A stretch of DNA of 38,285 bases from Anaerolineae bacterium (GTDB lineage: Bacteria; Chloroflexota; Anaerolineae; Aggregatilineales; Phototrophicaceae): contig JAJEGA010000102.1 in NCBI GenBank assembly GCA_022820125.1, positions 1-38,285 of the forward strand. Reading direction: 5' to 3'. Of the stretch, positions 24,119-32,479 are shown piece by piece (the first letter of the stretch is position 1; each line of letters opens with the position of its first letter). The notes under the pieces are model-generated. The model had not been told where the DNA came from and made no database searches. It saw nothing but the letters and a program-made list of their open reading frames with translations. Made by a program: the position numbers and the translations under genes.

Positions 24119-25792
24119 TCAGTTGGTGGGCGAACAAGCCATCGCTTCCAGGGTGATGCGGCAGCGCTGGTTCCGCGGCACGTTGGTATATTCGTGAAAT
24201 TCGCCATTGAGCCAGCTGACGATGACGCGCGCGATTGCGGCGTCGCCCAAGCCGAAATGCAGCGCCAGTTCGTTGCCGGCGCCCAGGCTAGAGCCCGACT
24301 TCAGCTCGCGCCATTGCGACAGCCCATCATCGGTGACAACGCGCACGCGCGTACCGATGGCGTCTCGGTCGATTTCCCCGCCGCCTTCGAGCTCGATGGC
24401 GATCCAGTTGTTCCGTTTGCCATTGTGGCTCGTGTTTTGAAATAAGCCATGCGCCTCGTTCCACCAGGTCAAAGCGAAATCGACCCGCCCGTCGCGATCG
24501 TAATCGGCGGTGCTGAAACCCATCGTCGCCGCGCTGCGGTCGCTGAAGCGGCTGCGATCTATTGCCTTAAAACTGCCGTTGCGCTGATTGTGATAGAGCA
24601 TATCCGGATAGACATAGTGCATGCCGCCGGGTCCGTATTGCGCGGGCAAGCCATATAACTGGTCGGGATTCTCTAGTTGGTCGCCGCTTTTGCTGGAGAC
24701 CGCCGCGGCGCCGGTGGAAGCCAGAAACAGGTCCAGCCAGCCATCGTTGTCATAATCGAAGAAGGCTGTGCCCCAGCCGACGGCCGCGCCGGTCCGATAG
24801 CCGACGCCGGCGTATTCGGTGCTGTTTTCGAAGGCGCCATCCCCCAGATTTTCGAGCAGAACCATGGCGCCGATCATGTTGGAGAAATACAGGTCCAAAT
24901 CGCCATCGTTGTCATAATCGCCCGAGGCCAAGCCCATGCCATGCACGACCGTACCCGCGCCCGCAAGCGCCGACGCGTCAGTGAAACACCAACTGGCGCA
25001 GCCCGCGCCGTCGTTCCGCCATAAGACATTGCCAACCGCGTTGACGGCCTTGTCGTTGACCACGTAGAGATCGAGGTCGCGGTCGTCATCGTAATCCAGC
25101 CAACTAACAGCGAAGCCGGCGCCCAGCAGCGGCTCGAAGCCCAACAGACCGGAAACATCGGTGAAGCTGCCATCGCCGTTGCTGCGATAGAGCGCATCGC
25201 GGCTGCGGGCGAAATCAAACAATTCGCACTCGGGATAGCAAGACCAATTCGTGACGTAGAGATCAAGATGGCCGTCTTCATCATAATCGCCCCAGGCGGC
25301 CGATGTGCCTTTGCCAAGATCGCCGACGCCCGCTCTCACGGTCACATCTTCGAAGCCGGCGCCCGCCAGATTGCGAAAGAGCCGGTTGGGACCATTATTC
25401 AGCACATAGAGATCGCGCCAGCCATCGTTGTCATAATCAGCCCAGACCGCGCCGCCGCTTGGCGTATCAGGCAGGCTCAAGGCATCGGAGGATGCAGAGA
25501 GGCTAAAGCTGCCATCGCCGTTGTTGCGATAGAGCGCGTTGGGAGCCAGGTTGCCGGTGACAAACAGATCGACCCAGCCGTCCTTGTCATAATCAGCCCA
25601 AGCGGAACCAGCCGCCAGGTAACCGCCGTCGTAAGGGACGGGCAGATCTTCGCGCCAGATTGCGCTGTGAGTCGCTGTTATGCCAGCCTGCGCGCTGACA
25701 TCGCGGAAGAGGATGGTGTCATCGAAAGCCTGCGCCCACAGCGCGCCAGATAGAAAGATCAGCAGCAGAGCCGCGATCCGCGAGCCTCTCAC
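24119..25792 (-). CDS. CRTAC1-type secreted protein: FG-GAP/VCBS repeats with an ASPIC/UnbV C-terminus
   Basis: An exported protein of 557 residues. After a signal peptide (IAALLLIFLSGALWAQA) there are at least seven calcium-binding repeats of DYDxDGxxDL type (DYDKDGWVDL, DYDNDGWRDL, DYDEDGHLDL, DYDDDRDLDL, DYDNDGDLDL, DYDNDGWLDL, DYDRDGRVDF). They probably form a beta-propeller. The C-terminal ASPIC/UnbV domain includes NWIAIELEG and GTRVRV. I chose the GTG at 25792 because GGGGGGAGAAG lies seven bases before it; a longer frame to 25876 runs through a C-rich hairpin. That hairpin contains the ribosome site. The gene follows the second exporter ATPase by 86 bp. Such proteins bind surfaces or carbohydrates; the exact role is unknown. 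Confidence 0.88.
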   Translation of the reverse strand: MRGSRIAALLLIFLSGALWAQAFDDTILFRDVSAQAGITATHSAIWREDLPVPYDGGYLAAGSAWADYDKDGWVDLFVTGNLAPNALYRNNGDGSFSLSASSDALSLPDTPSGGAVWADYDNDGWRDLYVLNNGPNRLFRNLAGAGFEDVTVRAGVGDLGKGTSAAWGDYDEDGHLDLYVTNWSCYPECELFDFARSRDALYRSNGDGSFTDVSGLLGFEPLLGAGFAVSWLDYDDDRDLDLYVVNDKAVNAVGNVLWRNDGAGCASWCFTDASALAGAGTVVHGMGLASGDYDNDGDLDLYFSNMIGAMVLLENLGDGAFENSTEYAGVGYRTGAAVGWGTAFFDYDNDGWLDLFLASTGAAAVSSKSGDQLENPDQLYGLPAQYGPGGMHYVYPDMLYHNQRNGSFKAIDRSRFSDRSAATMGFSTADYDRDGRVDFALTWWNEAHGLFQNTSHNGKRNNWIAIELEGGGEIDRDAIGTRVRVVTDDGLSQWRELKSGSSLGAGNELALHFGLGDAAIARVIVSWLNGEFHEYTNVPRNQRCRITLEAMACSPTN

Positions 25793-25802
25793 CGGATTAC
25801 TT

Positions 25803-25842
25803 CTCCCCCCAGCCCGCACCCCATAGTATCGGAGTGGGGGAG
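25803..25842 (-). promoter_or_regulatory. C-rich hairpin containing the ribosome site of the CRTAC1-like gene
   Basis: On the minus strand CTCCCCC (25842-25836) can pair with GGGGGAG (25809-25803), and CACTCC can pair inside it with GGGGTG. The 3' arm is the Shine-Dalgarno sequence of the GTG start at 25792. The structure could limit translation of that gene. It may also be a repeat related to 6602-6625. Confidence 0.45.
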
Positions 25843-25878
25843 CGCCGCCGCGGCGGGAGATTTGCTTGACGGGCAAGC

Positions 25879-26568
25879 TTAGAGGGATTTCTCATCGATC
25901 TGCCCATCGACCAAGTGGATAATACGATCGGCATAGTCATCAACGATAGGATCATGGCTGGAGAGCAGAATGGACAGACCTTTTTCCCGCACAAAGTTTT
26001 GCAGCACCGCCAGCACATCGTGGGTCGTTTCGCTGTCGAGTTCGCTGCTCGGCTCGTCAGCCAGGATCAGATTCGGTTCCGTGACCAGGGCGCGGGCGAT
26101 GGCGATGCGCTGCTGCTGCCCACCGGACATCTCATAGGGTCGGTGGTCGGAATAATCCAGCAAGCCGACCATATCCAGCGTATCGAGGATGCGTTGGCGG
26201 CGGTCGCGGCGGGGGACATTGCCCAGGCGCGCCATCACATCCAGGTTCTCATAGGCTGAGAAGCTGGGCAGCAAGCCCATCTGCTGGAAGACGAAGCCGA
26301 TGCTTTCGCGCCGCCAGCGGGTGCGCTCGATCTCTTCCATCGACGCGATATCGACCCCCTGGATCCAGATGACGCCGCTGGTAGGGCTGTCCAAGCCGCC
26401 CAGGCAATTCAGCAGCGTGGTTTTACCGCTGCCGGAGCGCCCGCGCAAGGCGACGAACTGCCCGCGCTCCACTTCAAACGAGACCTCGCGCAACGCGTGT
26501 ACATCGCCTGAATCGGAAGTATAGACGCGCCCAACGCCGCTTGCGGCAATTGCAGCTTCTGTCATCAT
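25879..26568 (-). CDS. ABC transporter ATP-binding protein, LolD/MacB type
   Basis: A 229-residue ATPase of the type that pairs with FtsX-fold permeases. Walker A is GRSGSGKT (43-50), the Q-loop is in GFVFQQMG, the signature SGGQQQR starts at 148, and Walker B is LILADEP (167-173), followed by the SSELDS D-loop and the H-loop in SSHDP. Its start overlaps the stop of the upstream ATPase gene by four bases (ATGATGA), so the two are translationally coupled. That arrangement suggests a heterodimer serving the 953-residue permease. Confidence 0.95.
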   Translation of the reverse strand: MMTEAAIAASGVGRVYTSDSGDVHALREVSFEVERGQFVALRGRSGSGKTTLLNCLGGLDSPTSGVIWIQGVDIASMEEIERTRWRRESIGFVFQQMGLLPSFSAYENLDVMARLGNVPRRDRRQRILDTLDMVGLLDYSDHRPYEMSGGQQQRIAIARALVTEPNLILADEPSSELDSETTHDVLAVLQNFVREKGLSILLSSHDPIVDDYADRIIHLVDGQIDEKSL

Positions 26569-27578
26569 TTCCTCCGCAGCCGATTCAGCAGACTAGCGCG
26601 AGTCCCATTGTCATCAGCGCGGATTTCGCGCTCCAGTTGGATTTCGCCTTGCGATGAAGTGTCGTCCAGGTTTCTGGCTGGTCGGATCAAGATGCTGTCT
26701 TCGGCAACTTCCATCTCGACGCGGTTCTCGAAGCCGAGCTCCTCACGAAATTGTTTTGGGATTTGCAGGCGACCGGCCGAGTCTAGTACGATCAGTTCCT
26801 CAAAATGGTCTTCCCATAGGTCGTCTGGCGCTGGCTCGTGCCCCGGCGCGCGCAGGCTGACGCTTTTGCGTTGCCGCCGCACGGTTTCGCTAGCCAGTTT
26901 GCCATCGCGGATGGCGATTACGCGGCTGACATGTTCTTTGATATCGGGATCATGGCTGACGATGCAGATGGTTAAGCCCAGGTCCCTGTTCAGCCGCTTA
27001 AAGAGGTCATATACCTGGTCAGAAGTGGCGGAATCGAGCTCGCCGGTGGGTTCATCCGCCAGCAGGAGCTTTGGCTCGTTGGCCAACGCGACGGCGATAG
27101 CGACGCGCTGCTGTTCGCCGCCAGAGAGCTGGATCGGCCGGTGATCGTAGCGATGGGATAGATCGACCAGGTCCATCAGTTCGCGCGCGCGTTGATCATT
27201 ATGCCGGCCTGCGGCGCCCGCCAGCGTCATCGGCAGCTTGATATTATCCAGGGCGGAGAGGTAGGGGATCAGGTTGCGGCTGCCCTGTTGCCAGACGAAG
27301 CCGACTTCAATCTGTCGATATGCCGTTAGCTCGCGCGTGCTGAGCTTGAGCAAGTTCTTTCCGTCAATGATGACTTGGCCCGCGGAGGGCCGCGCCAAGC
27401 CGCCGAGCACGTTCATGAGCGTCGTTTTGCCGCTGCCGCTGGCGCCGACCACGCCGACCAGCTCGCCTTTCTTGACCGTCAAGTCCAGCCCTTGCAGCGC
27501 CATCACTTCAATTTCGGCGACTTTGAAGATCTTATAGAGGTCATCGCAAATGACAAAGGCGCCGTTGTTTGCTGTCAT
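26565..27578 (-). CDS. ABC transporter ATP-binding protein with a C-terminal AbrB/MazE-like domain
   Basis: A 337-residue two-part protein. Residues 1-228 are a LolD/MacB-type ATPase: Walker A GASGSGKT (45-52), Q-loop FVWQQG, signature LSGGEQQR (151-158), Walker B LLLADEP (171-177) and H-loop SHDP. A linker (about 229-258) leads to residues 259-300 (FEELIVLDSAGRLQIPKQFREELGF and following strands). This part has the swapped-hairpin AbrB/SpoVT pattern of a DNA-binding transition-state regulator or antitoxin. A charged tail follows. GAGGAG precedes the ATG. The gene is separated from the permease by a five-unit hairpin array and coupled to the second ATPase. The AbrB part may dimerise the ATPases or sense DNA; neither is shown. 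Confidence 0.9.
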   Translation of the reverse strand: MTANNGAFVICDDLYKIFKVAEIEVMALQGLDLTVKKGELVGVVGASGSGKTTLMNVLGGLARPSAGQVIIDGKNLLKLSTRELTAYRQIEVGFVWQQGSRNLIPYLSALDNIKLPMTLAGAAGRHNDQRARELMDLVDLSHRYDHRPIQLSGGEQQRVAIAVALANEPKLLLADEPTGELDSATSDQVYDLFKRLNRDLGLTICIVSHDPDIKEHVSRVIAIRDGKLASETVRRQRKSVSLRAPGHEPAPDDLWEDHFEELIVLDSAGRLQIPKQFREELGFENRVEMEVAEDSILIRPARNLDDTSSQGEIQLEREIRADDNGTRASLLNRLRRK

Positions 27579-27610
27579 TAGGCTGTCTCCTCGAAAATTC
27601 AGCCCATGGG

Positions 27611-27807
27611 CTTTGGCGGGCGACCTAATAAGTAGCCCCTACAGGTTTCGTTTTGGCGGGCGACCTAATAGGTAGCCCCTACAGTTTTCACTTTGGTGGG
27701 CGACCTAAATAGGTAGCCCCTACAGATTTTCGCTTTGGCGGGCGACCTAATAGGTAGCCCCTACAGACTTATGCTTTGGCGGACGACTTGCAGCGCCGCC
27801 CCTACAC
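27611..27807 (-). repeat. five-unit tandem array of GTAG hairpins
   Basis: Five direct units start at 27611, 27651, 27691, 27733 and 27774, a 40-42 bp period. Each reads roughly TTTGGCGGGCGACC-TAATA-GGTAGCCCCTACAG, and the fifth is the most diverged. Spacers between units are only about 6-8 bp. The array fills the gap between the exporter permease and the AbrB-fused ATPase gene and would be transcribed between them. Confidence 0.9.
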
Positions 27808-27810
27808 CGA

Positions 27811-30672
27811 TTAGAGCGTTTCTCCCAGCTTGACGGCTTGGAAGATGCGCATGCGGCGCAGGATGACAAGCAGAATGAACATGATGAGCAGGAAAGTCGC
27901 CAGGAAGAGCGCGACGATCTGCGCGATCTCGCTCCAAGCCATGGTCACGACATAAGGCGGCACAACCCCTTCCAGGCTGCTGACGAATTGCATATAGGGG
28001 ATGTAGAGCACGCTGACCACCAAGCCGATGCCCAAGCCCAGCGCCAAACCCATGATGATGAGCAAGCCCAGCTCCCAGGCCACCGACAGGATCATCGATG
28101 ACTGTGACAAGCCGATGGCGCGCAGGATGCCTAGCTCAACGTAGCGGCGCTGGTAAGAAAAGACGGTGTATAGCAGGAATCCGATCATGGTCGCCAGCGA
28201 TGAGGTGATGAAGCCGATCGACAGCAGACCGAAGAGCCCTTGCCGCTCCGGGCGCGATTGCTCGCGGACGATGCGGGTTATGGGTTCGTCCACCAAGACG
28301 CCAGCGGCGCCGCGATCGAAGACGGCGCGGGAGAATTCCCGCTGATTGAAGTCCGGACCGACGCGCATGATAACGCGATGCGCCAATTCAATCTGCGCTT
28401 GCTCGAAGAGATAATCGAGATTGCCGACGAACAAGGCGCCGTCCTTCTCCGGGTACCAGCGCGGGAAGTAATTGAGCTCGCCGACGATTTGCAGGTTGAT
28501 CTTGAATACTTCGCCGCCGCTGCGCAGGTCCAGCTCGATCAGGTCGCCGATATCGAGGGCGCGCTGCTCCATGAACTCGCGCGTGGCGAGCACGGAATCT
28601 TCCTGCAGCGCCAGCGCGTTGGTCAGGTATCCCAGGCGGATGTTGGCGAAATCGGAGCGCCAGAAGACGACTGGTCCCAGGTCGGCGCGGTCGACGCCGA
28701 CGAAGCGGCCTTCGACGCTGCCCGAGGTCAAGCGCGCTTTGGCGGCGTATTCACCGATGCGGGTGGCGCCAAGCACATGGGGCATGGAGGTGAACTCGGA
28801 GATGTGCATATAAGCGGGGGGCGCGTCGCTGCCGCCGCCGCCACCGGGCAACGCGCTCGGATTCTGACTAAAGACGCGCACCGACACATCAGCCGAGACG
28901 CGGTAGTACTGCTGCTCGTAGAGATAACGGTCGATGGTGCGGGCGAACGAGGCGGTGTAAATGCCCAGGCTGATAGTCGAGACGAGTAGTATCAGCGGCA
29001 GATAATAGGCGCCGGGCGCGCGCTCAAGCTGCCGCGTCACGATCAGCAAGCCGACGCTGTTGGTCCAGTGGATGAACCAAGCCATCGCCCGCAGCATGGG
29101 CGGCAGGAAACGCAGCAAGAAAAGGGTCAAGGCGAAGATGGTTAAGGGCGGCATCAGGAAGACAAATGGCTGATTGTAAGCCTCTTCAATGTTGCGCGCG
29201 CCGCCTTCCACGTCAATCAGCCCGCCCTGCTGGATGACCTGGTAATAGAAGTAGCCAATTACTATCAGAAGCAGAATGTCGATGCCGAGCCGCTGCCACC
29301 AGGGCCGCCGCAAAAGGCGCGACTGGTCCATCTTGTAGCTGATGATCGTGTGGCGGGCGGCGCCTATGGTGGGCACGACGCGGATGAGAATGGTGAAGAC
29401 GATCGCCAGGGCAATGGTTGAGCCGATCGTCGGCGGCACGGAGACGATGAAATGATGCCCCCAGCGGAAATCCATAAAGCTGCGGGTGGTGCCGATAAGC
29501 TGCGTGAAGGCGAACGCGAGGGCGCCGCCGACAACAAGCGCGATGACGCCCATGATGGCGCCTTCGACCGTGGTCAAGCCGACGACCTGGAAGGCTGATG
29601 TGCCGCGGCTGCGCAAGACGGCGGTCTCGTTGCGCTGCCCATCCACAACCAAACCCACAAGCATGACCAGGAAGATGATCAGCAGGATGACGATGGGAAT
29701 GCTGAAGATGGTCAGCGTTAGGGTGAGGACGGTGACAATGCGCTGGTAGGGACGCAGCTCCTCGACTGGCGAGGCTTGGATATAGGTGCCGGGCAGATAC
29801 TGATCGGCGATTTTTTCGGTGTCGTTGTGACGGCGGATGAGCTCGTCAACGCGGGAGGTGTTGACGCCGCTGCCGTCGGTGACGATATACCAGACGGCGA
29901 GATTGATTTCCGATTCGGTATAGGGCGCCAATCGGTTGCGATAGGTCTCTTCGTTGATGAGGAGGATATCTTCGAAGACATTGGGTCGATAGAACCAGTA
30001 TTCGTTGTCTTCATCGCGGGGCCGCCAGATGCCGGCGATGCGTATCAGCGTGATCTGCATCGGATCGTCCGCGTCCAGCCGCCAATTATAGCCCTGATAA
30101 TACTCGCCCAACTGAATGCCGTACTCGGATGCGAATTCTTCATGAATCATCACATCTACATAGCTCTCGGGCGATGGATCGGCCGGCGCCGGATAAACCC
30201 CTTCGACCAATTCAACTTGCTCAAAGATATTCTCAGTCGTGCCGAAACTGACGTAATCAAGCGAGCGGTTTTCGTCGCGATAATTGGTTTCGCCCGAGGG
30301 ATAAAGGCGGAAGTTCTGCGTCTCCAGGTGGCGGACGACTAGGGTAGAATTCAAGCCCAACTCCGCCCCGCCCTTCTTGCGCAGGTAGCTGTCGAGGTCG
30401 AGCGTCGCTTCCCAATTGACGGGCTCGTTCCAGGAGCCGATATAACTAAACAGGTAGGAAAAGGGCGGCCGATTGATGCGGTCCGGTCCTTCGGTGAGGC
30501 GCTCGGTAAGGACGCGAAAAGCCACCGACTCGGAATAGATGGGAATGGTCAAGACCAGCGCCACGGCGACCGTCAAGCCGATAATGGTCGCTAGGGAAAG
30601 CAGGGGCTGCGCCAGCAAGCGTTTGATGGCGACCAGGATGATGGCGCGCGTTCGCAAATAGGGACGCATCAT
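27811..30672 (-). CDS. Large FtsX/MacB-type ABC transporter permease (two-module)
   Basis: A 953-residue permease, about the length of two ordinary FtsX-type units. Helix 1 (about 24-45) is followed by an extracytoplasmic domain to about residue 310. A block of helices (about 313-600) follows, including LVVDGQRNETAVLRSRGTS and further hydrophobic spans. A second extracytoplasmic domain (about 600-825) and a C-terminal FtsX module (VELGILRAIGLSQSSMI and three helices) complete it. This is a fused pseudodimer of MacB/LolCE type, suited to extracting or exporting lipids, lipoproteins or peptides. It overlaps the adaptor gene by four bases upstream. Two ATPases follow downstream, beyond the hairpin array. 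Confidence 0.9.
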   Translation of the reverse strand: MMRPYLRTRAIILVAIKRLLAQPLLSLATIIGLTVAVALVLTIPIYSESVAFRVLTERLTEGPDRINRPPFSYLFSYIGSWNEPVNWEATLDLDSYLRKKGGAELGLNSTLVVRHLETQNFRLYPSGETNYRDENRSLDYVSFGTTENIFEQVELVEGVYPAPADPSPESYVDVMIHEEFASEYGIQLGEYYQGYNWRLDADDPMQITLIRIAGIWRPRDEDNEYWFYRPNVFEDILLINEETYRNRLAPYTESEINLAVWYIVTDGSGVNTSRVDELIRRHNDTEKIADQYLPGTYIQASPVEELRPYQRIVTVLTLTLTIFSIPIVILLIIFLVMLVGLVVDGQRNETAVLRSRGTSAFQVVGLTTVEGAIMGVIALVVGGALAFAFTQLIGTTRSFMDFRWGHHFIVSVPPTIGSTIALAIVFTILIRVVPTIGAARHTIISYKMDQSRLLRRPWWQRLGIDILLLIVIGYFYYQVIQQGGLIDVEGGARNIEEAYNQPFVFLMPPLTIFALTLFLLRFLPPMLRAMAWFIHWTNSVGLLIVTRQLERAPGAYYLPLILLVSTISLGIYTASFARTIDRYLYEQQYYRVSADVSVRVFSQNPSALPGGGGGSDAPPAYMHISEFTSMPHVLGATRIGEYAAKARLTSGSVEGRFVGVDRADLGPVVFWRSDFANIRLGYLTNALALQEDSVLATREFMEQRALDIGDLIELDLRSGGEVFKINLQIVGELNYFPRWYPEKDGALFVGNLDYLFEQAQIELAHRVIMRVGPDFNQREFSRAVFDRGAAGVLVDEPITRIVREQSRPERQGLFGLLSIGFITSSLATMIGFLLYTVFSYQRRYVELGILRAIGLSQSSMILSVAWELGLLIIMGLALGLGIGLVVSVLYIPYMQFVSSLEGVVPPYVVTMAWSEIAQIVALFLATFLLIMFILLVILRRMRIFQAVKLGETL

Positions 30673-31826
30673 GGGCCGATAACCGTCTGGCCCTCGTCAG
30701 CGCCTTCGAGGATTTCGACCCGGCCATCGCCTTCCAGCCCCAGGCGCACATCAACCCGCTGCTGCAGGCCTTCGTTCTGCACGACGATGAAGTTGCGGCC
30801 GCTGAACTGGCGGATGGCTGACTGGGGCAGCCAGAGCACATCATCGCGCTCTTCGATGACCACGGTGAAGTTCATCCGGTCGCCAACATCGAATTCATCC
30901 GGCGGCGGCTGCTCGTCAAAGCTGACGTGAACCAGATCATCGGTCGCTAATCCATAGGGAGAGGGCAGGCTGGCGATGAGGCCGCTGTAAACATTGCCGG
31001 GCAGCGCCGCCCGTTTGATGAGCAGGGGCATGCCCTCGGACAGTTCGGTTAGATCTTCGGGGTTCATTTCATCGGTGACTTCCAGGACGGAAAGATCGGC
31101 CACCAAGCCAACCGGCTCGTAGGACAAGATCGGCTCGCCGGGATCGGGCGCGAAATTAACCAGGCGGCCCGACATGGGCGCGACCAGGTCGGCTTTGGCG
31201 ATTGTCGCTTTGATCTCGTCGACGCGCTTCTGCGCCCGCGCGACATCAAATCGCAATTGCGGATCGACGCCGCTGGTCAGTTCATCGACGGCAACTTGCG
31301 CCAGATCGCGCTCAAGCGTCAGCAAATTGATTTCAAGCTCGTCATCACTGGTCGGGCTTTCGCTGGCTTGGGCGATGGCGTGATCCAGCTTCAACTGCGC
31401 CATCTCTAGGGCAAGCGCGGCTCGCTGGCTGTCATAGCGCGCCTTGCTATCAGCGCTTTCCAGAATAGACGTGGCGATCGCCAGTTCCTCTTCCGCATCC
31501 AGGAGTTGGTTTTCCCAGCCGGCGGTATTCAGCCGCGCAAGCACATCGCCTTGCGTCACATCGGCGCCGGCTTCCACGAAGACCTCGAGAACACGGCCAT
31601 CGATTGCAAAGGCGATTTCTTCGGTGATCAATGGCGATATCCGCCCGAAGAAGCGGCGCTCGTAGACTATCTTGCCCCGCTCGACCTGATAGACCGGTTT
31701 GCTTGGCACGACGGGTGTGGGTATTGCTGTGGGCTCGCCCTGCGTGATGGCGTCGCCGAAGGTCGCTTGCGATGCGCAAGCAGTCAGGGTGAACAATCCC
31801 AGTATCAGAATAATTGCAACTCGCAC
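30669..31826 (-). CDS. Lipoprotein efflux adaptor (membrane fusion protein, MacA/HlyD type)
   Basis: A 385-residue periplasmic or surface adaptor. The N-terminus is a lipoprotein signal with lipobox LTAC at 14-17, so C17 would be lipidated. A biotinyl-lipoyl-like half motif (GRVLEVFVEAGADVTQGDVLARL) leads into an alpha-helical hairpin (about 105-185), and the lipoyl return strand (VAPMSGRLVNF) and beta-barrel domains follow. The start is GTG at 31826, with GAGG about 11 bases upstream. It is the first gene of the minus-strand exporter cluster and overlaps the permease by four bases. No TolC-like outer-membrane protein is nearby. Confidence 0.9.
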   Translation of the reverse strand: MRVAIILILGLFTLTACASQATFGDAITQGEPTAIPTPVVPSKPVYQVERGKIVYERRFFGRISPLITEEIAFAIDGRVLEVFVEAGADVTQGDVLARLNTAGWENQLLDAEEELAIATSILESADSKARYDSQRAALALEMAQLKLDHAIAQASESPTSDDELEINLLTLERDLAQVAVDELTSGVDPQLRFDVARAQKRVDEIKATIAKADLVAPMSGRLVNFAPDPGEPILSYEPVGLVADLSVLEVTDEMNPEDLTELSEGMPLLIKRAALPGNVYSGLIASLPSPYGLATDDLVHVSFDEQPPPDEFDVGDRMNFTVVIEERDDVLWLPQSAIRQFSGRNFIVVQNEGLQQRVDVRLGLEGDGRVEILEGADEGQTVIGP

Positions 31827-32018
31827 GATAGTGTTTTCCTCGCTCGCAACGTCGTTACCCTGATTGACGCTTAGGCGCAGACAGGGTCTTTGATCAGCCT
31901 GTTTGATTGAACCGCGCTATTGTACAATATCTTGATGCATACTCCAGCCAGGATTAGGAGAAGCGGGTTAGTAATTTTCGCGGGTTGCCGCCATAAGCGA
32001 GGGTGGTGCAGAGTTTCG

Positions 32019-32194
32019 CCACAGTCCCCCGCAAGTCACGACTTGGCTCACACAAAATAACAAGTCCGCGGCAATTAAGAAGCTGTAGGGGCGTTTCGCC
32101 GAAACGCCCGATGCGCATGTGGTCAGGACAGCGGGCGACTCACCGAGTCGCCCCTACAGACATCTTCCTGGATGGAGGTTTGTTAAATAAGAGG
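32019..32194. repeat. composite hairpin element, family A, copy 2
   Basis: The intact form of the element at 11655-11850. A CCACAGTCCC flank leads to GTAG (32085-32088) with a GGGCGTTTC/GAAACGCCC stem, then an inverted hairpin GGGCGACTC/GAGTCGCCC ending in CTAC (32133-32157), then the GTTTGTTAAATAAGAGG flank. Confidence 0.85.
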
Positions 32195-32210
32195 AAAAGA
32201 GGCAACACAG

Positions 32211-32385
32211 AAGTAAGTCCAATAAAGTAATGCAACAAAATGAAGGAACGTCGTAGGGGCGACTCTTGAGTCGCCCACATGTACAATGGTGACATAGTGG
32301 GCGAGACAAGTCTCGCCCCTACAGATCTCGAATCAGATTAGCATCGCCTTTTTTCGCATGACTTACTTGGAATTACTGAGAACAC
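32211..32385 (-). repeat. composite MITE-like hairpin element, family B, copy 2
   Basis: The reverse orientation of the element at 21781-21955: AAGTAAGTCC and AATGCAACAAAATGAAGG lead into the two inward-facing hairpins, then GAATCAGATTAGCATCGCC and a TTTCGCATGACTTACTT end. It lies 16 bp after the family A copy. Confidence 0.85.
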
Positions 32386-32438
32386 AGAGGTCTGTATTTG
32401 CCTTGAGACGCTGCTGCATCCTCTTACTTCACGCTCCC

Positions 32439-32468
32439 CGGGCGCGCTACTCAAAGGCTCGCCCCTGC
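32439..32468 (-). repeat. degenerate GTAG-type hairpin
   Basis: GGGCGCGCTACTC...GGCTCGCCCC ends in CTGC rather than CTAC. It is a decayed unit 11 bp past the 3' end of the GH2 gene. Confidence 0.45.
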
Positions 32469-32479
32469 ACGGCGAATTC

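Larger units (their letters stand above)
31827..32479. other. repeat-filled intergenic region
   Basis: This 653-bp spacer holds one family A element (32019-32194), one family B element (32211-32385) and a degenerate hairpin near 32439-32468. I see no gene in it. The left part (31827-32018) is the leader and promoter region of the adaptor gene; a palindromic ATTGTACAAT lies at 31919-31928. Confidence 0.75.

Noticed and set aside
27611..27807. Possible CRISPR array
   Set aside because: The units are themselves palindromic, the intervening pieces are only about 6-8 bp and similar to each other, and no cas gene is present.
31919..31928. ATTGTACAAT palindrome as a firm promoter for the adaptor gene
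   Set aside because: A TACAAT -10 box can be read on the minus strand, but no convincing -35 hexamer lies at the right distance, so it is mentioned only in the spacer description.
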